Assembly (NCBI GenBank): GCA_023393635.1
Contig: JAEWKT010000013.1
Span: 1-64,000 of the forward strand
Source of the DNA: Pseudomonadota bacterium
GTDB lineage: Bacteria; Pseudomonadota; Gammaproteobacteria; Pseudomonadales; Moraxellaceae
Length of the DNA stretch: 64,000 nt
Direction of reading: 5' to 3'
Positions 8,741 through 17,551 of this stretch are shown here, piece after piece. The position numbers were made by a program, and so were the translations under genes. The notes below the pieces were generated by a model that made no database searches, was not told where the DNA came from, and saw only the letters and a list, made by a program, of their open reading frames with translations. Each line of letters begins with the position of its first letter. The stretch's first letter is position 1.

Positions 8741-8776
8741 GCCAAGGTGAAACATCAAGCCAAGGTGAAACATCAA
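8741..8776. repeat. Perfect 18-bp tandem duplication
   Basis: The unit GCCAAGGTGAAACATCAA occurs twice head to tail (8741-8758 and 8759-8776). It lies in the non-coding spacer between the beta-lactamase gene and rsgA. Confidence 0.9.
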
Positions 8777-8955
8777 GCATAGCTTTCGCCTTGCGGTAGG
8801 GGTATGAGGAACAAAATAAGGATTCCTTTCTTTTGTAACGCAAGGTCAATCGTTGCTTTTCGTATCTACTCGAGCAAAGCTCTCGTCTTGCGTTGAGGAC
8901 GAAGGTTCTCAACCTTCGTGTTCCTGCGTTCACTCAGGCATAGCCTTCGTCTTGC
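8771..8955. repeat. Three degenerate 24-bp direct repeats
   Basis: Copies lie at 8771-8794, 8868-8891 and 8932-8955. On the minus strand all follow the pattern GCAAGRCGARRGCTWTGCYYGA. Together with the tandem duplication and the terminal palindrome they fill the 374-bp spacer between rsgA and the beta-lactamase gene. A minus-strand frame of 84 codons runs through them but looks like a by-product of the repeats. Confidence 0.7.
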
Positions 8956-8994
8956 GACACGGGCAACGATTCTTAATCGTTGCTATCCCGTGTC
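8956..8994. repeat. Long palindrome overlapping the rsgA stop codon
   Basis: The outer arms GACACGGG/CCCGTGTC (8956-8963, 8987-8994) and inner arms GCAACGATT/AATCGTTGC (8963-8971, 8975-8983) form a near-perfect hairpin with a three-base bulge. The rsgA stop TAA lies in the loop region, so the last codons of rsgA are written by the repeat. There is no T-run, so it is more like a REP-type element than a classical terminator. Confidence 0.75.
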
Positions 8995-10028
8995 TCATCC
9001 TCTAAACGATTGAGGCTTTTTAAGCGGCGTTCTAGCACTTTACCTTCTTCAGCGGCTTGAATTAATGCGCAGCCTGGTTCGCGTTGATGGCTACAGTTTC
9101 TAAATTTGCACAAGCCGTAATAATCCTGCATTTCTACAAAGCCAGCACGAATAGCATCAACATCCAAATGCCACACACCAAACTCACGAATACCTGGTGA
9201 GTCGATCAAAGCACCGCCTTCAGGCAGCGGAATAAGTTTGGTCGTGGTGGTGGTGTGCTGGCCAAGCGCAGAGTTTTCCGAAATAATATTGGTTTTTTGC
9301 AGTGCGTTTGGCACGATTTCATTAATTATCGAGCTTTTTCCCACGCCAGATTGCCCAACAAAGACCACGGTTTGCCCAGCCAAACGCTGTTTTAAGCGAT
9401 CCATATCTGCTTTGATATGTTGACTGGTCAATAAGGTTTCATAACCCAGGCCCTGATATTCAGCCAGTAATTGATGCAAGCCATCATCTTCTGTTAATAG
9501 GTCGGATTTATTTAACACCAATAAGGGCTCAATTTCCGCTTGCTCACAGGCCACCAGGTAGCGGTCAATTAGCAATGGCGAGGGCACAGGCAAAGGTGCA
9601 AATACAATTACAATTAAACTGACGTTAGCCGCAACAGGTTTAATCTTATGGTAACGATCGGGGCGAGTTAGCAGTGAGCTACGTGGATGCATGGCATTAA
9701 TGACACCAAGGCCCGTATTGCTATCTGCTTGCCAGCGGACGCGATCACCCGTAACCAATAGCTCCAGGTTAGTACGGGTATGACAACGCCACACTTCACC
9801 CATTTGTACTGGGCGCCAAAAAGGCTCAGGTTCACCTTCAACGATAACGGGTGGTGTTTGTCGCTCTGGCACAGACAAGACCTGCACTTCAAGCTGGCGG
9901 CCATAATGTGCCACCACCAAACCTTCTAGCTGTTGTGTATCGTCAACATCCTGCTGGCGCCTGGTTTGTTGCGCCTGCATACGCCGCGTTTGTTGGTCAG
10001 TCAGTCGACGCTTACGAATAAAAGCCAT
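8973..10028 (-). CDS. rsgA: Small ribosomal subunit biogenesis GTPase RsgA
   Basis: RsgA (YjeQ) is a circularly permuted GTPase that checks late maturation of the 30S subunit and helps release RbfA. The 351-residue product has an OB-fold N-terminal region and the permuted G-motif order: NKSD first, then GQSGVGKSS (P-loop), then DSPGIREFG. The zinc knuckle is CKFRNCSHQREPGC. The N-terminus is rich in basic residues and Gln (RRLTDQQTRRMQAQQTRRQQ), as is usual for the family. The last few residues (ETRDSND) lie inside a palindromic repeat and may be a recent change. It is divergent from orn, an arrangement common in gammaproteobacteria. Confidence 0.95.
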   Translation of the reverse strand: MAFIRKRRLTDQQTRRMQAQQTRRQQDVDDTQQLEGLVVAHYGRQLEVQVLSVPERQTPPVIVEGEPEPFWRPVQMGEVWRCHTRTNLELLVTGDRVRWQADSNTGLGVINAMHPRSSLLTRPDRYHKIKPVAANVSLIVIVFAPLPVPSPLLIDRYLVACEQAEIEPLLVLNKSDLLTEDDGLHQLLAEYQGLGYETLLTSQHIKADMDRLKQRLAGQTVVFVGQSGVGKSSIINEIVPNALQKTNIISENSALGQHTTTTTKLIPLPEGGALIDSPGIREFGVWHLDVDAIRAGFVEMQDYYGLCKFRNCSHQREPGCALIQAAEEGKVLERRLKSLNRLEDETRDSND

Positions 10029-10213
10029 GTTTTCTCAATATTAAAAGTTTTCCATTAAATAAATTGCATACCGCACATGATCACAACGCATTTTTACCAA
10101 GAAATTAGCGTTGAACTAAATACTGGAAAAAACCGCCATACGCACTACAGTATTTACTCAGGAGTTTGCTAGTATAAGCATTTTTAGCTGATATAGTTCT
10201 GGATTTTAGTACC

Positions 10214-10762
10214 ATGAGTAGCAATGACCAGCGGTTAATTTGGATTGATTTGGAAATGACAGGTCTGGACACAGACAATGATCATATTATTGAAATTGCT
10301 ACTATTGTGACTGATGATCACCTTAATATTCTGGCAGAAGGCCCCACATTAACGGTGCATCAAAGTGATAAAGTGCTCAATGCAATGGACGAATGGAATA
10401 CGCGCCAGCATGGACAGTCTGGACTAACAGAGCGTGTACGACGCAGTAAATTAACCGCCAGGGATGCCGAGCAACAAACTATTGAATTTTTAAAAAAATG
10501 GGTTGATTCCAAAAAGTCACCCATGTGTGGTAATTCCATTTGTCAGGATCGCCGTTTTATGCACCGTGAGATGCCTGAACTGGAGCAGTTTTTTCATTAT
10601 CGCAATCTGGATGTGTCGTCTGTAAAAGAGCTGGCCAAACGCTGGCGTCCAGAAATTATGTCTGGCTTAAAAAAGCAGGCTACCCACTTGGCCATGGATG
10701 ATATTCGTGACTCCATTAGCGAGCTTAAATATTATCGTGAGTATTTTTTTCGTGTGAACTAA
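10214..10762 (+). CDS. orn: Oligoribonuclease
   Basis: Orn is a 3'-5' exoribonuclease of the DEDDh superfamily that clears 2-5-mer RNA and, in bacteria with c-di-GMP signalling, the pGpG breakdown product. The 182-residue product shows the first acidic pair in IDLEMTGLD (Asp12, Glu14), then the conserved segment CGNSICQDRRF and the final HLAMDDIRDSI. Length and motif order match E. coli Orn. It is divergent from rsgA. A diguanylate cyclase gene lies downstream, but 204 bp away and with its own promoter region. Confidence 0.97.
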   Translation: MSSNDQRLIWIDLEMTGLDTDNDHIIEIATIVTDDHLNILAEGPTLTVHQSDKVLNAMDEWNTRQHGQSGLTERVRRSKLTARDAEQQTIEFLKKWVDSKKSPMCGNSICQDRRFMHREMPELEQFFHYRNLDVSSVKELAKRWRPEIMSGLKKQATHLAMDDIRDSISELKYYREYFFRVN

Positions 10763-10868
10763 GTCACATAAATGAATGGGTTTAACCGCATAAATGCCTA
10801 AGTAGACTGAGTCGTATCACAGTTTATCGTTATATACATGATTCAGTAGACAAAATTAAAATAGCACG

Positions 10869-10906
10869 CTATTGTCAAGCTTACATGGACGTAGCAATAG
10901 TTTTTT
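10869..10906 (+). terminator. Possible terminator downstream of orn
   Basis: CTATTG (10869-10874) can pair with CAATAG (10895-10900) and is followed by six T. The loop is long at 20 bases, so this is only a moderate candidate. Confidence 0.4.
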
Positions 10907-10966
10907 ATAGGCTTTCTATAGAAAACTCACGTCATCAATAGTTGTCCCAGGGAAGAGGACAGTAGC

Positions 10967-12124
10967 ATGATATTTGTTAATAAATTGGTAAGGCGGTTTG
11001 ATGATGTGCTGGACTGGAGTCCAGTGCGCAAAGCATTATTAATATTAAGTGGTCTAATCATCATTCTGGTGTATTACTGGCTCTTTCAGATTTACCAGAT
11101 ATTTAATCCCAGCATTTATATAAATTACGATAATTTAATCGCCCTAAAATGGGGAATACCCTTACTATTTTTTATTACTTTTGCGCTTATCCTGTTGGGG
11201 AGGCGTTTTGATAAATATAACTGGGCGCAAACCGTTTTTCCTTATATTACCACCTTTTATTATGGCGCAGTAATGGTTGGGCTGGGCTATATTATTGGTC
11301 TATTTAACATGACTACTGGCTTGGTGATGGCTGGCGCCCCACTGTTTGGTTTTATCTTGTTTCGTCGAAATACTATTTATTCAGCTTTTGTGTTTGCCAC
11401 TTTACTGATTATTGTACTATCAGTGCTGAGTTCCTATGGAAAAATTCCTTATGGACCTTTGTTCAAACCTGAATTTTATTATTTGCTGCAAGCCCGTCCA
11501 TTTTATTTGTCTTGTATGGTTTATTTTGCCCTGCCACATTTTATTTTTATTTTTGGGTTCTGTGATTTATGTTTTATCCGCTGGCGGCAGCGTGAGCGTA
11601 ATATCCGCCATATTAGCGTGACTGATGGCTTAACCAATCTATATAACCGCCAGGCAATCAGTAAATTGCTAGCAAAGTCACTACAGGAAAATTCAAATCT
11701 GGTCTTTCCCATATCAGTGGTATTGCTAGATATCGACTTATTTAAACGTATTAATGACACGCATGGGCATCTGGCTGGCGACAAAGCGTTGCAGATCGTA
11801 GCAGCCACATTGCAAAGCACCTTACGGAAGGTTGATCAAGTAGGGCGTTATGGCGGCGAGGAATTTTTAATTGTCCTGAGTCAAACCGATTTAAAACAGG
11901 CGGTGGTGATTGCGGAACGTTGTAGGCAAGCCATTAGCGAGGCGGTAGTACATGATGAACATGGCGAAAAACTGCACGTTACTGCTAGCTTTGGTGTCAG
12001 TTGCAGTGCGCAGTGCGGCTATCAGGTTGAAAAAATTGTACGTCAGGCTGATAAGTATTTATATCAAGCCAAGAGACAAGGGCGTAACCAAGTGGTTTCA
12101 ATTTTAAATACAGTCACGCTATAA
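10967..12124 (+). CDS. Membrane diguanylate cyclase (GGDEF domain)
   Basis: A predicted inner-membrane sensor that makes cyclic di-GMP from two GTP. The first 210 residues contain about six hydrophobic helices with no recognised extracellular sensor domain. The GGDEF domain follows, beginning at VTDGLTNLYNRQAI. The catalytic signature is GGEEF at 296-300. The product-inhibition I-site RxxD is intact (Arg287-Asp290, five residues before the signature), so a feedback-controlled active enzyme is expected. The total of 385 residues is normal. It has its own promoter region and an AGGGAAGAGGAC-type leader. The signal it responds to is unknown. Confidence 0.9.
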   Translation: MIFVNKLVRRFDDVLDWSPVRKALLILSGLIIILVYYWLFQIYQIFNPSIYINYDNLIALKWGIPLLFFITFALILLGRRFDKYNWAQTVFPYITTFYYGAVMVGLGYIIGLFNMTTGLVMAGAPLFGFILFRRNTIYSAFVFATLLIIVLSVLSSYGKIPYGPLFKPEFYYLLQARPFYLSCMVYFALPHFIFIFGFCDLCFIRWRQRERNIRHISVTDGLTNLYNRQAISKLLAKSLQENSNLVFPISVVLLDIDLFKRINDTHGHLAGDKALQIVAATLQSTLRKVDQVGRYGGEEFLIVLSQTDLKQAVVIAERCRQAISEAVVHDEHGEKLHVTASFGVSCSAQCGYQVEKIVRQADKYLYQAKRQGRNQVVSILNTVTL

Positions 12125-12188
12125 CTTCGCTTTTATTTGTTGTAAGTTGATGCCGATTAATATTTTTTATTGATAATTGAGAAAGATG

Positions 12189-12923
12189 ATGCAAAGCAAT
12201 AATCCAATGTTTAAAAAAGTTGAGTTTGACGCCACCTACAGTGAGCCAATGACAGTTGCTGGGGCGGTGAATAAAGCAGTATTGATGACAGGGGTAGCCA
12301 CTGCGGTGGCACTGGTGTTTTATTTTTATTGTTTAAATTTAGGCTATACCAATAGCCCAGCCATGCTCGGTGCGATTATTGGTGCAGTTGGTGGCTTGGT
12401 ATTGGCACTATTTGCAGCTTTTAAACCCCATCTTAGTACCAATATTGCCATGCCTTATGCAGTACTTGAAGGTTTATTTCTGGGGGGTATTTCTGCCGCC
12501 TATGAATATCGTTTTCCTGGCTTGCCACTCATTGCAGTTGCTGCCACGTTTGTGACTACCTTTGAGCTACTGGGTTTATATAAAGCCAAAATTATTCAAG
12601 CCACGCAAAAATTTAAAGCTGTGGTGATGTCTGCAACATTGGCTATTTTAATCCTATATGTAGTGCAGTGGGTGATGGTGCTGGCATTTGGTAATAGCAT
12701 TCCATTTTTATTTGGTAACGGTATTGTTGGCTTGGGCTTTGCTGCATTTGTTGCCATTATTGCCTCGCTAAACCTGATTTTGGATTTTGATTTGGTTGAG
12801 CGTTCTGCTGAGTTAAATGCGCCTAAATACATGGAATGGTTTTGCGGCATTGCGCTACTTGCCACACTGGTGTGGATGTATATTTCGTTTTTACGTTTGC
12901 TGGGAATTATTCGTTCTAACTAA
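12189..12923 (+). CDS. Bax inhibitor-1/YccA family membrane protein
   Basis: A seven-helix membrane protein of the Bax-inhibitor-1 superfamily, which in other bacteria acts as a calcium leak channel or modulates FtsH proteolysis. The 244-residue product starts MQSNNPMFKK when the ATG at 12189 is used. The adjacent ATG at 12186 and a TTG at 12177 are weaker choices. Hydrophobic helices fill residues 30-240. The family-typical end, with the acidic segment ILDFDLVERSAELNAPKYMEW, is visible. It stands as a single gene closed by a terminator shared with the GST gene. Confidence 0.88.
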   Translation: MQSNNPMFKKVEFDATYSEPMTVAGAVNKAVLMTGVATAVALVFYFYCLNLGYTNSPAMLGAIIGAVGGLVLALFAAFKPHLSTNIAMPYAVLEGLFLGGISAAYEYRFPGLPLIAVAATFVTTFELLGLYKAKIIQATQKFKAVVMSATLAILILYVVQWVMVLAFGNSIPFLFGNGIVGLGFAAFVAIIASLNLILDFDLVERSAELNAPKYMEWFCGIALLATLVWMYISFLRLLGIIRSN

Positions 12924-12951
12924 AACGCATTATTGTTTTAATAACCGCTGT

Positions 12952-12991
12952 AAAAAAGCATCTCTGTCATATGATTAGAAGGTGCTTTTTT
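12952..12991. terminator. Bidirectional terminator between BI-1 family gene and GST gene
   Basis: AAAAAAGCATCT pairs with AGGTGCTTTTTT (one G-T pair) around a 16-base loop. It has an A-run on one side and a T-run on the other, so it can end both convergent transcripts. Confidence 0.7.
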
Positions 12992-13010
12992 AATGGAAAA
13001 TTAGTTTAAA

Positions 13011-13655
13011 TTAAAGTATCACAAGGTCTTTTTTGGCCAATGCACGTTGTACCGCAGGCCGTGCCACCATGCGCTCAATATAAGCTTTTACGTTGGTTAA
13101 GGTATCAATATTAACTTGTTGGTTTTCCCAGCCCAATGCCCAGCCAATAATGGCCATATCGGCAATAGAATACTCACCTGCCACATAATCACGATCCGCT
13201 AGACGCTGATTTAATACGTCATATAAACGCTGAGTTTCTGCCACATAACGATTAATGGCATATGGCACACGCTCTGGCGCATATTGCACAAAGTGATGGT
13301 TTTGCCCAAGCATCGGCCCAAAACCACCCATTTGCCACATCAGCCATTGTTCCACTTCAACTCGCGCGCGTTCTTCATTAGGATAAAACTGGCCTGTCTT
13401 GCGGCCCAAATATTGTAAAATCGCACCAGACTCAAACACTGAAATAGGTTGATTATCAGGGCCGTTTGGGTCAAAAATCGCAGGCATTTTATTATTGGGT
13501 GAAATTGCCAAAAATCCTGGCTGAAATTGGTCATTTTTACGAATATCAACTATTTTAATTTCGTAAGGCAAATTCATTTCTTCTAGGGCAATAGTAATTT
13601 TATGCCCATTTGGCGTAGGGAAGTAATACAACAGGATCGGAGCTTGTTTGTTCAT
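13011..13655 (-). CDS. Glutathione S-transferase family protein, Nu class (YfcG/YghU-like)
   Basis: A two-domain GST. The N-terminal thioredoxin-like half has the segment FPTPNGHKITIALEE typical of the Nu class, which binds two glutathiones or glutathione disulfide and acts as a disulfide reductase. NNKMPAIFDP contains the cis-proline, and VFESGAILQYLG is the glutathione-binding Glu-Ser pair. The all-helical C-terminal half contains the usual YSIADMAIIGW motif. The 214 residues are normal. It is convergent with the BI-1 family gene and follows metG with about 90 bp between them; co-transcription is possible but not shown. Confidence 0.88.
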   Translation of the reverse strand: MNKQAPILLYYFPTPNGHKITIALEEMNLPYEIKIVDIRKNDQFQPGFLAISPNNKMPAIFDPNGPDNQPISVFESGAILQYLGRKTGQFYPNEERARVEVEQWLMWQMGGFGPMLGQNHHFVQYAPERVPYAINRYVAETQRLYDVLNQRLADRDYVAGEYSIADMAIIGWALGWENQQVNIDTLTNVKAYIERMVARPAVQRALAKKDLVIL

Positions 13656-13745
13656 AACCCACTGCCTTAGACCTACAATGCCGCTTTGATAAGCACAACC
13701 ATTGCCTATAAAAACAATGATTGTGACTAAACGGCTAAATTGCTA

Positions 13746-15815
13746 TTAACTGACTTTATCGCCTGCTTTAGCACCGCTATCAGGTGAAAGCAGGAAAATA
13801 CCTTTGTCATTCCCAGCTGCCAAAACCATGCCACTTGATGTACCAAAACGCATTTTACGTGGTTTTAAATTGGCCACAACCACGGTTTGGCGGCCAATAA
13901 GACTGGTTACTTCATAAGTGCCGCGAATACCACTAAACACAGTGCGTGGCTCTGGCTCACCTACATCTAAGGTAAGTTGCAGTAATTTATCAGAGCCTTC
14001 TACGTCTAGCGCATCCAGAATAACAGCCACACGCAAATCAACTTTTAAGAAGTCATCAATTTCAATGATGTCGTCTTGGTTCTTCGACTGATTTTCAACC
14101 TTGGCAGAAGCGGGTTTTTTAGCGGTTTTACTGGCTACTGCTTGCACAGGTGTTGCAGTCGTCAATGATTCTTTAGAAGCTTCGATCATGGCTTCAACTT
14201 TGGCTTTATCCACACGCTGCATCAGGGGCTGGAAAGTCATGACCTCATGGTCTAATAAAACATGGGTGCGTGAGGCAAAATCCATGCTGTCAAGCTGGAA
14301 AAACAACTGGGTTTGCTTGGCAAGCGTAGGCAATACTGGTGCTAAATAAACAATCAATTGACGGAATAAATTCAGCCCAACTGAGCAAATATCCTGTACC
14401 TCATTGTCCATGCCATCAAGTTTGGCCAATGCCCACGGTTTTTTCTCATCAATATACTGATTGGCTTTATCTGCCAATTGCATGATTTCACGAATTGCAG
14501 TACTAAATTCACGTGCCTCATAGGCCTTAGCAATATTATCACCTGCCTCAATAAAGCGTTGTACCAGTTCAGGCTCACTGCACAGGGCAGAGAGCTTATT
14601 ATCAAACTTGGTGTTAATAAATTTGGCGCAGCGGCTGGCAATATTGACTACCTTGCCCACCAAATCACTGTTTACTTTTAAAATGAAATCATCAAGGTTT
14701 AAATCACTGTCTTCAACGCGGTCTGATAGTTTGCTGGCAAAGTAATAGCGCAGGTATTCTGGGTTTAAATGCTCCAGATAGGTTTCTGCCTTAATAAAAG
14801 TGCCACGTGACTTACTCATTTTTTGACCATTGACCGTCAAAAAGCCATTCACAAAAATACCTGTTGGCGTGCGATAACCTGCGCCACTTAGCATGGCTGG
14901 CCAAAATAATGCATGGAAATAAACAATATCTTTGCCAATAAAATGATACAGCTCAGTGCTACTGTCTTTTTTCCAGTATTCATTAAAGTCTAGGCCATGT
15001 TGCTTGGCATAATGCTCAAAGCTGGACATATAGCCAATGGGCGCATCGACCCATACATAAAAATATTTACCAGGTGCATCAGGAATTTCAAAGCCGAAAT
15101 AGGGTGCATCACGCGAAATATCCCAATCATTGAGCCCTGCTTCAAACCACTCGCTCAGTTTATTGGCAATGCTTACGGGCAAGCGTTTTGGCGTACGGGT
15201 CCAGTCCTGTAAGTATTTTTCAAAATCTGGCAGTTTAAAAAAGTAATGCGTGGATTCTTTTTCAATGGGTGTGGCACCACTTAAAGTGGAGTGCGGGTTT
15301 TTTAGCTCAATGGCGTTATAGGTGCCACCGCATACTTCACAGGAATCACCGTATTGATCAGGTGCGCTACATTTGGGGCATTCCCCTTTAATAAAGCGAT
15401 CCGCCAAAAACATGCCTTTTTCTGGATCAAATAACTGGGTAACAGGGCGGGTAGAAATATGGCCAGCATCGCGGTTTTTAATATAAATTTCTTCAGCACG
15501 CAGGCGGTTTTCTTCGCTGTGTGTCGAGTGATAATGGTCAAAGTTCACATCAAAGCCTAAAAAGTCGCGTTCGTGCTCACGCTGTACCTGGGCAATTTGC
15601 TGCTCAGGCGTAATGCCATTGGCTTGGGCGCGTAGCATAATCGCAGTACCATGGGCATCATCCGCGCAGACATAAGTCACCTGATGGCCAAAGGAGCGCA
15701 TGGCACGAACCCAGATATCAGCCTGAATATAGCCCAGTAAATGACCTAAATGGATCGGGCCATTGGCATAGGGAAGTGCGTTGGTGACTAAAATGCGACG
15801 TACAGAATGTGGCAC
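13746..15815 (-). CDS. metG: Methionyl-tRNA synthetase
   Basis: MetG charges initiator and elongator tRNA-Met with methionine. The 689-residue product has the class I signatures: the HIGH-type HLGH at 22-25 and KMSKS at about 332-336. A zinc-binding insertion, CPKCSAPDQYGDSCEVC, is present. The C-terminal EMAP/tRNA-binding domain (about 580-689) carries VDLRVAVILDALDVEGSDKLL, making this the long dimerising form of E. coli type. An Ala/Lys-rich linker separates it from the core. The gene is divergent from mrp, an arrangement conserved in gammaproteobacteria. Confidence 0.98.
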   Translation of the reverse strand: MPHSVRRILVTNALPYANGPIHLGHLLGYIQADIWVRAMRSFGHQVTYVCADDAHGTAIMLRAQANGITPEQQIAQVQREHERDFLGFDVNFDHYHSTHSEENRLRAEEIYIKNRDAGHISTRPVTQLFDPEKGMFLADRFIKGECPKCSAPDQYGDSCEVCGGTYNAIELKNPHSTLSGATPIEKESTHYFFKLPDFEKYLQDWTRTPKRLPVSIANKLSEWFEAGLNDWDISRDAPYFGFEIPDAPGKYFYVWVDAPIGYMSSFEHYAKQHGLDFNEYWKKDSSTELYHFIGKDIVYFHALFWPAMLSGAGYRTPTGIFVNGFLTVNGQKMSKSRGTFIKAETYLEHLNPEYLRYYFASKLSDRVEDSDLNLDDFILKVNSDLVGKVVNIASRCAKFINTKFDNKLSALCSEPELVQRFIEAGDNIAKAYEAREFSTAIREIMQLADKANQYIDEKKPWALAKLDGMDNEVQDICSVGLNLFRQLIVYLAPVLPTLAKQTQLFFQLDSMDFASRTHVLLDHEVMTFQPLMQRVDKAKVEAMIEASKESLTTATPVQAVASKTAKKPASAKVENQSKNQDDIIEIDDFLKVDLRVAVILDALDVEGSDKLLQLTLDVGEPEPRTVFSGIRGTYEVTSLIGRQTVVVANLKPRKMRFGTSSGMVLAAGNDKGIFLLSPDSGAKAGDKVS

Positions 15816-15944
15816 GAAACTTTACTCTCTTGGTAATCTTGCAATACAGGTTAATATAGCATGCTTCAACTGTAAATTTGCCCGTTTATCCACCCTAAGC
15901 TTCGCTTGCAGTCTTCTTGCGCAATTAAATTTCTCAGAATGATT

Positions 15945-15950
15945 TATACT
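15945..15950 (+). promoter_or_regulatory. Probable -10 element of the mrp promoter
   Basis: TATACT lies 29 bp before the mrp ATG. A transcript starting about seven bases further would exclude the in-frame TTG at 15953, which supports the ATG at 15980. No good -35 is seen; CAATTA at 15922 has 17-bp spacing but is weak. Confidence 0.45.
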
Positions 15951-15979
15951 ATTTGCTTATTCATGCTGGAGTTGTGCTT

Positions 15980-17242
15980 ATGTCATGGTTTAAACCTTTT
16001 AAAATGCAATTTGCACCATTTGCCGAGTTCGACTCAGCACAACTAGAGCAAGTTTTAGCAGCGCAATGTTTGCCAGGTACTCAAATTAGCATTGCCAGCC
16101 TGATCACGCAAAGCCAGCAGCAAAATGACGTGCTGGGTTTAACCTTAAAATTACCAGCAGGCTACCAAGGTGATTTTGAACAATTGCATCAGAACATGGC
16201 AAAAGCATTAGAAAAATTAGGCGTGAAAGAATTGAACCTGAATTTAATTGAGCAGAAAGTCAGTTCAACTTCACCACCTCTTGCAACACAACACCAAAGT
16301 GTCAATAACTTGCCACCTGTAACTGATGCAACCGCTTTGAATTCATCAGCGCAGGTTAATAATGACACCTCAGCATCTGAAGCAGTGCAACGGGAAGAAG
16401 TATTAACCAGTCGTCGTCCTGCGCCACCAACCCAAAACCAACTTAAAGCTCATCCACGTATTAAGCATGTCATTGTGGTGGCATCAGGCAAAGGTGGCGT
16501 TGGTAAATCGACCACCACCGTCAACCTGGCTTTGGCATTACAGCAAACAGGCGCACGTGTGGGTGTGTTGGACGCTGATATCTATGGCCCCAGTATTCCA
16601 ACCATGTTGGGTACAGCGGGCAAAACTCCTTTAATTGAAAACGAGCACTTTATCCCTTTAGAAGCGTTTGGTATGGCGGTGCTATCCATTGGCAACTTAA
16701 CGGGTGATGACAATACACCTGTCGTCTGGCGTGGGCCAAAAGCCACGGGCGCGCTGATGCAACTGTTTAATCAAACTGCCTGGCCAGATTTGGATTACCT
16801 ATTAATAGACATGCCACCAGGCACAGGCGATATTCAGTTGACCCTAGCGCAGCGCATTCCAGTTACAGGCGCTATTATTGTGACCACGCCGCAGCATATT
16901 GCTTTAATGGACGCACAAAAGGGCATTGAATTATTTAATAAAGTGAATATTCCAGTGCTGGGTGTGGTAGAAAATATGGCTACTCATGTGTGTTCCCATT
17001 GCGGCCATGAAGATGAAATATTTGGTACAGGTGGCGGTGACAAGCTCAGCGAAAAATACAATATTCCGTTATTGGGCAGATTGCCTTTAACTGCCAGCAT
17101 TCGCCAAAATGCCGATCAGGGGCAGCCAAGCGTGGTAGCGCAAGACAGTGCAGCCCAGCACTATAAAGATATTGTCATGGCCATGCTGGTACAACTGGCC
17201 AAAGTTCCGCAGCGCACGCGGGATAACAATCGGATTTTTTGA
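15980..17242 (+). CDS. mrp: Iron-sulfur cluster carrier protein Mrp/ApbC
   Basis: A P-loop ATPase of the Mrp/Nbp35 family that binds a [4Fe-4S] cluster and delivers it to apoproteins. The deviant Walker A motif GKGGVGKST is near residues 170-178 and the cluster-binding CxxC (VCSHC) near 337-341. An N-terminal MIP18-like region (about 1-95) is followed by a Pro/Ser/Thr-rich linker. Start choice: ATG 15980 has GGAG eight bases upstream and gives MSWFKPFK and 420 residues. A TTG 27 bases earlier is rejected. It is divergent from metG. In pseudomonads, as I recall, dcd follows directly, whereas here two other genes intervene. Confidence 0.95.
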   Translation: MSWFKPFKMQFAPFAEFDSAQLEQVLAAQCLPGTQISIASLITQSQQQNDVLGLTLKLPAGYQGDFEQLHQNMAKALEKLGVKELNLNLIEQKVSSTSPPLATQHQSVNNLPPVTDATALNSSAQVNNDTSASEAVQREEVLTSRRPAPPTQNQLKAHPRIKHVIVVASGKGGVGKSTTTVNLALALQQTGARVGVLDADIYGPSIPTMLGTAGKTPLIENEHFIPLEAFGMAVLSIGNLTGDDNTPVVWRGPKATGALMQLFNQTAWPDLDYLLIDMPPGTGDIQLTLAQRIPVTGAIIVTTPQHIALMDAQKGIELFNKVNIPVLGVVENMATHVCSHCGHEDEIFGTGGGDKLSEKYNIPLLGRLPLTASIRQNADQGQPSVVAQDSAAQHYKDIVMAMLVQLAKVPQRTRDNNRIF

Positions 17243-17251
17243 TGGCCTGCT

Positions 17252-17285
17252 TGCCTGATGGGTATACGCCACTGTATCAGGCAAC
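17252..17285. repeat. Inverted repeat after mrp
   Basis: TTGCCTGAT (17252-17260) and ATCAGGCAA (17277-17285) form a 9-bp perfect stem ten bases past the mrp stop. No T-run follows, so it could be a factor-independent mRNA 3' end or the border of the inserted nucleotidyltransferase pair. Confidence 0.55.
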
Positions 17286-17335
17286 ATGTTATGATAATAG
17301 TAGTATGAGGTTCTGTTTTCTCAGGGAGACTGGGC

Positions 17336-17551
17336 ATGACTATAGCAAATACAGTTGTTTTACAAGACTATCCCCAACTCAAGCTCATTGCATGGCACTG
17401 TCAGGGATGTAATGCTATTGTGGAAGAGGAAGCATTTGCGCTTTATGAGCGTAACTGGCGTTATATTGACGAGGCAACGTTAAAGCCGCATGAACGACAA
17501 CTAATTACCGAGCTGAGCAATAAATTTGGTCACGGAGTGATGAATGTTTAA
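17336..17551 (+). CDS. Small protein upstream of and overlapping the AbiEii-like gene (antitoxin candidate)
   Basis: I do not recognise this 71-residue protein. It starts MTIANTVVLQDYPQLK with a good ribosome site (CAGGGAG, eight bases upstream). It contains one HCxxC element (HCQGCNA), a central acidic stretch and a basic-acidic C-terminus. Its stop overlaps the start of the nucleotidyltransferase gene by eight bases, so the two are translationally coupled. By position and size it could be the antitoxin of a toxin-antitoxin pair, but it lacks the winged-helix AbiEi-type sequence that normally accompanies AbiEii. The role is inferred from context only. Confidence 0.72.
   Translation: MTIANTVVLQDYPQLKLIAWHCQGCNAIVEEEAFALYERNWRYIDEATLKPHERQLITELSNKFGHGVMNV

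Noticed and set aside
8679..8933. 84-codon minus-strand frame between rsgA and the beta-lactamase gene
   Set aside because: It runs through the direct and tandem repeats and its translation simply repeats them (LDVSPW twice); better explained as repeat DNA.
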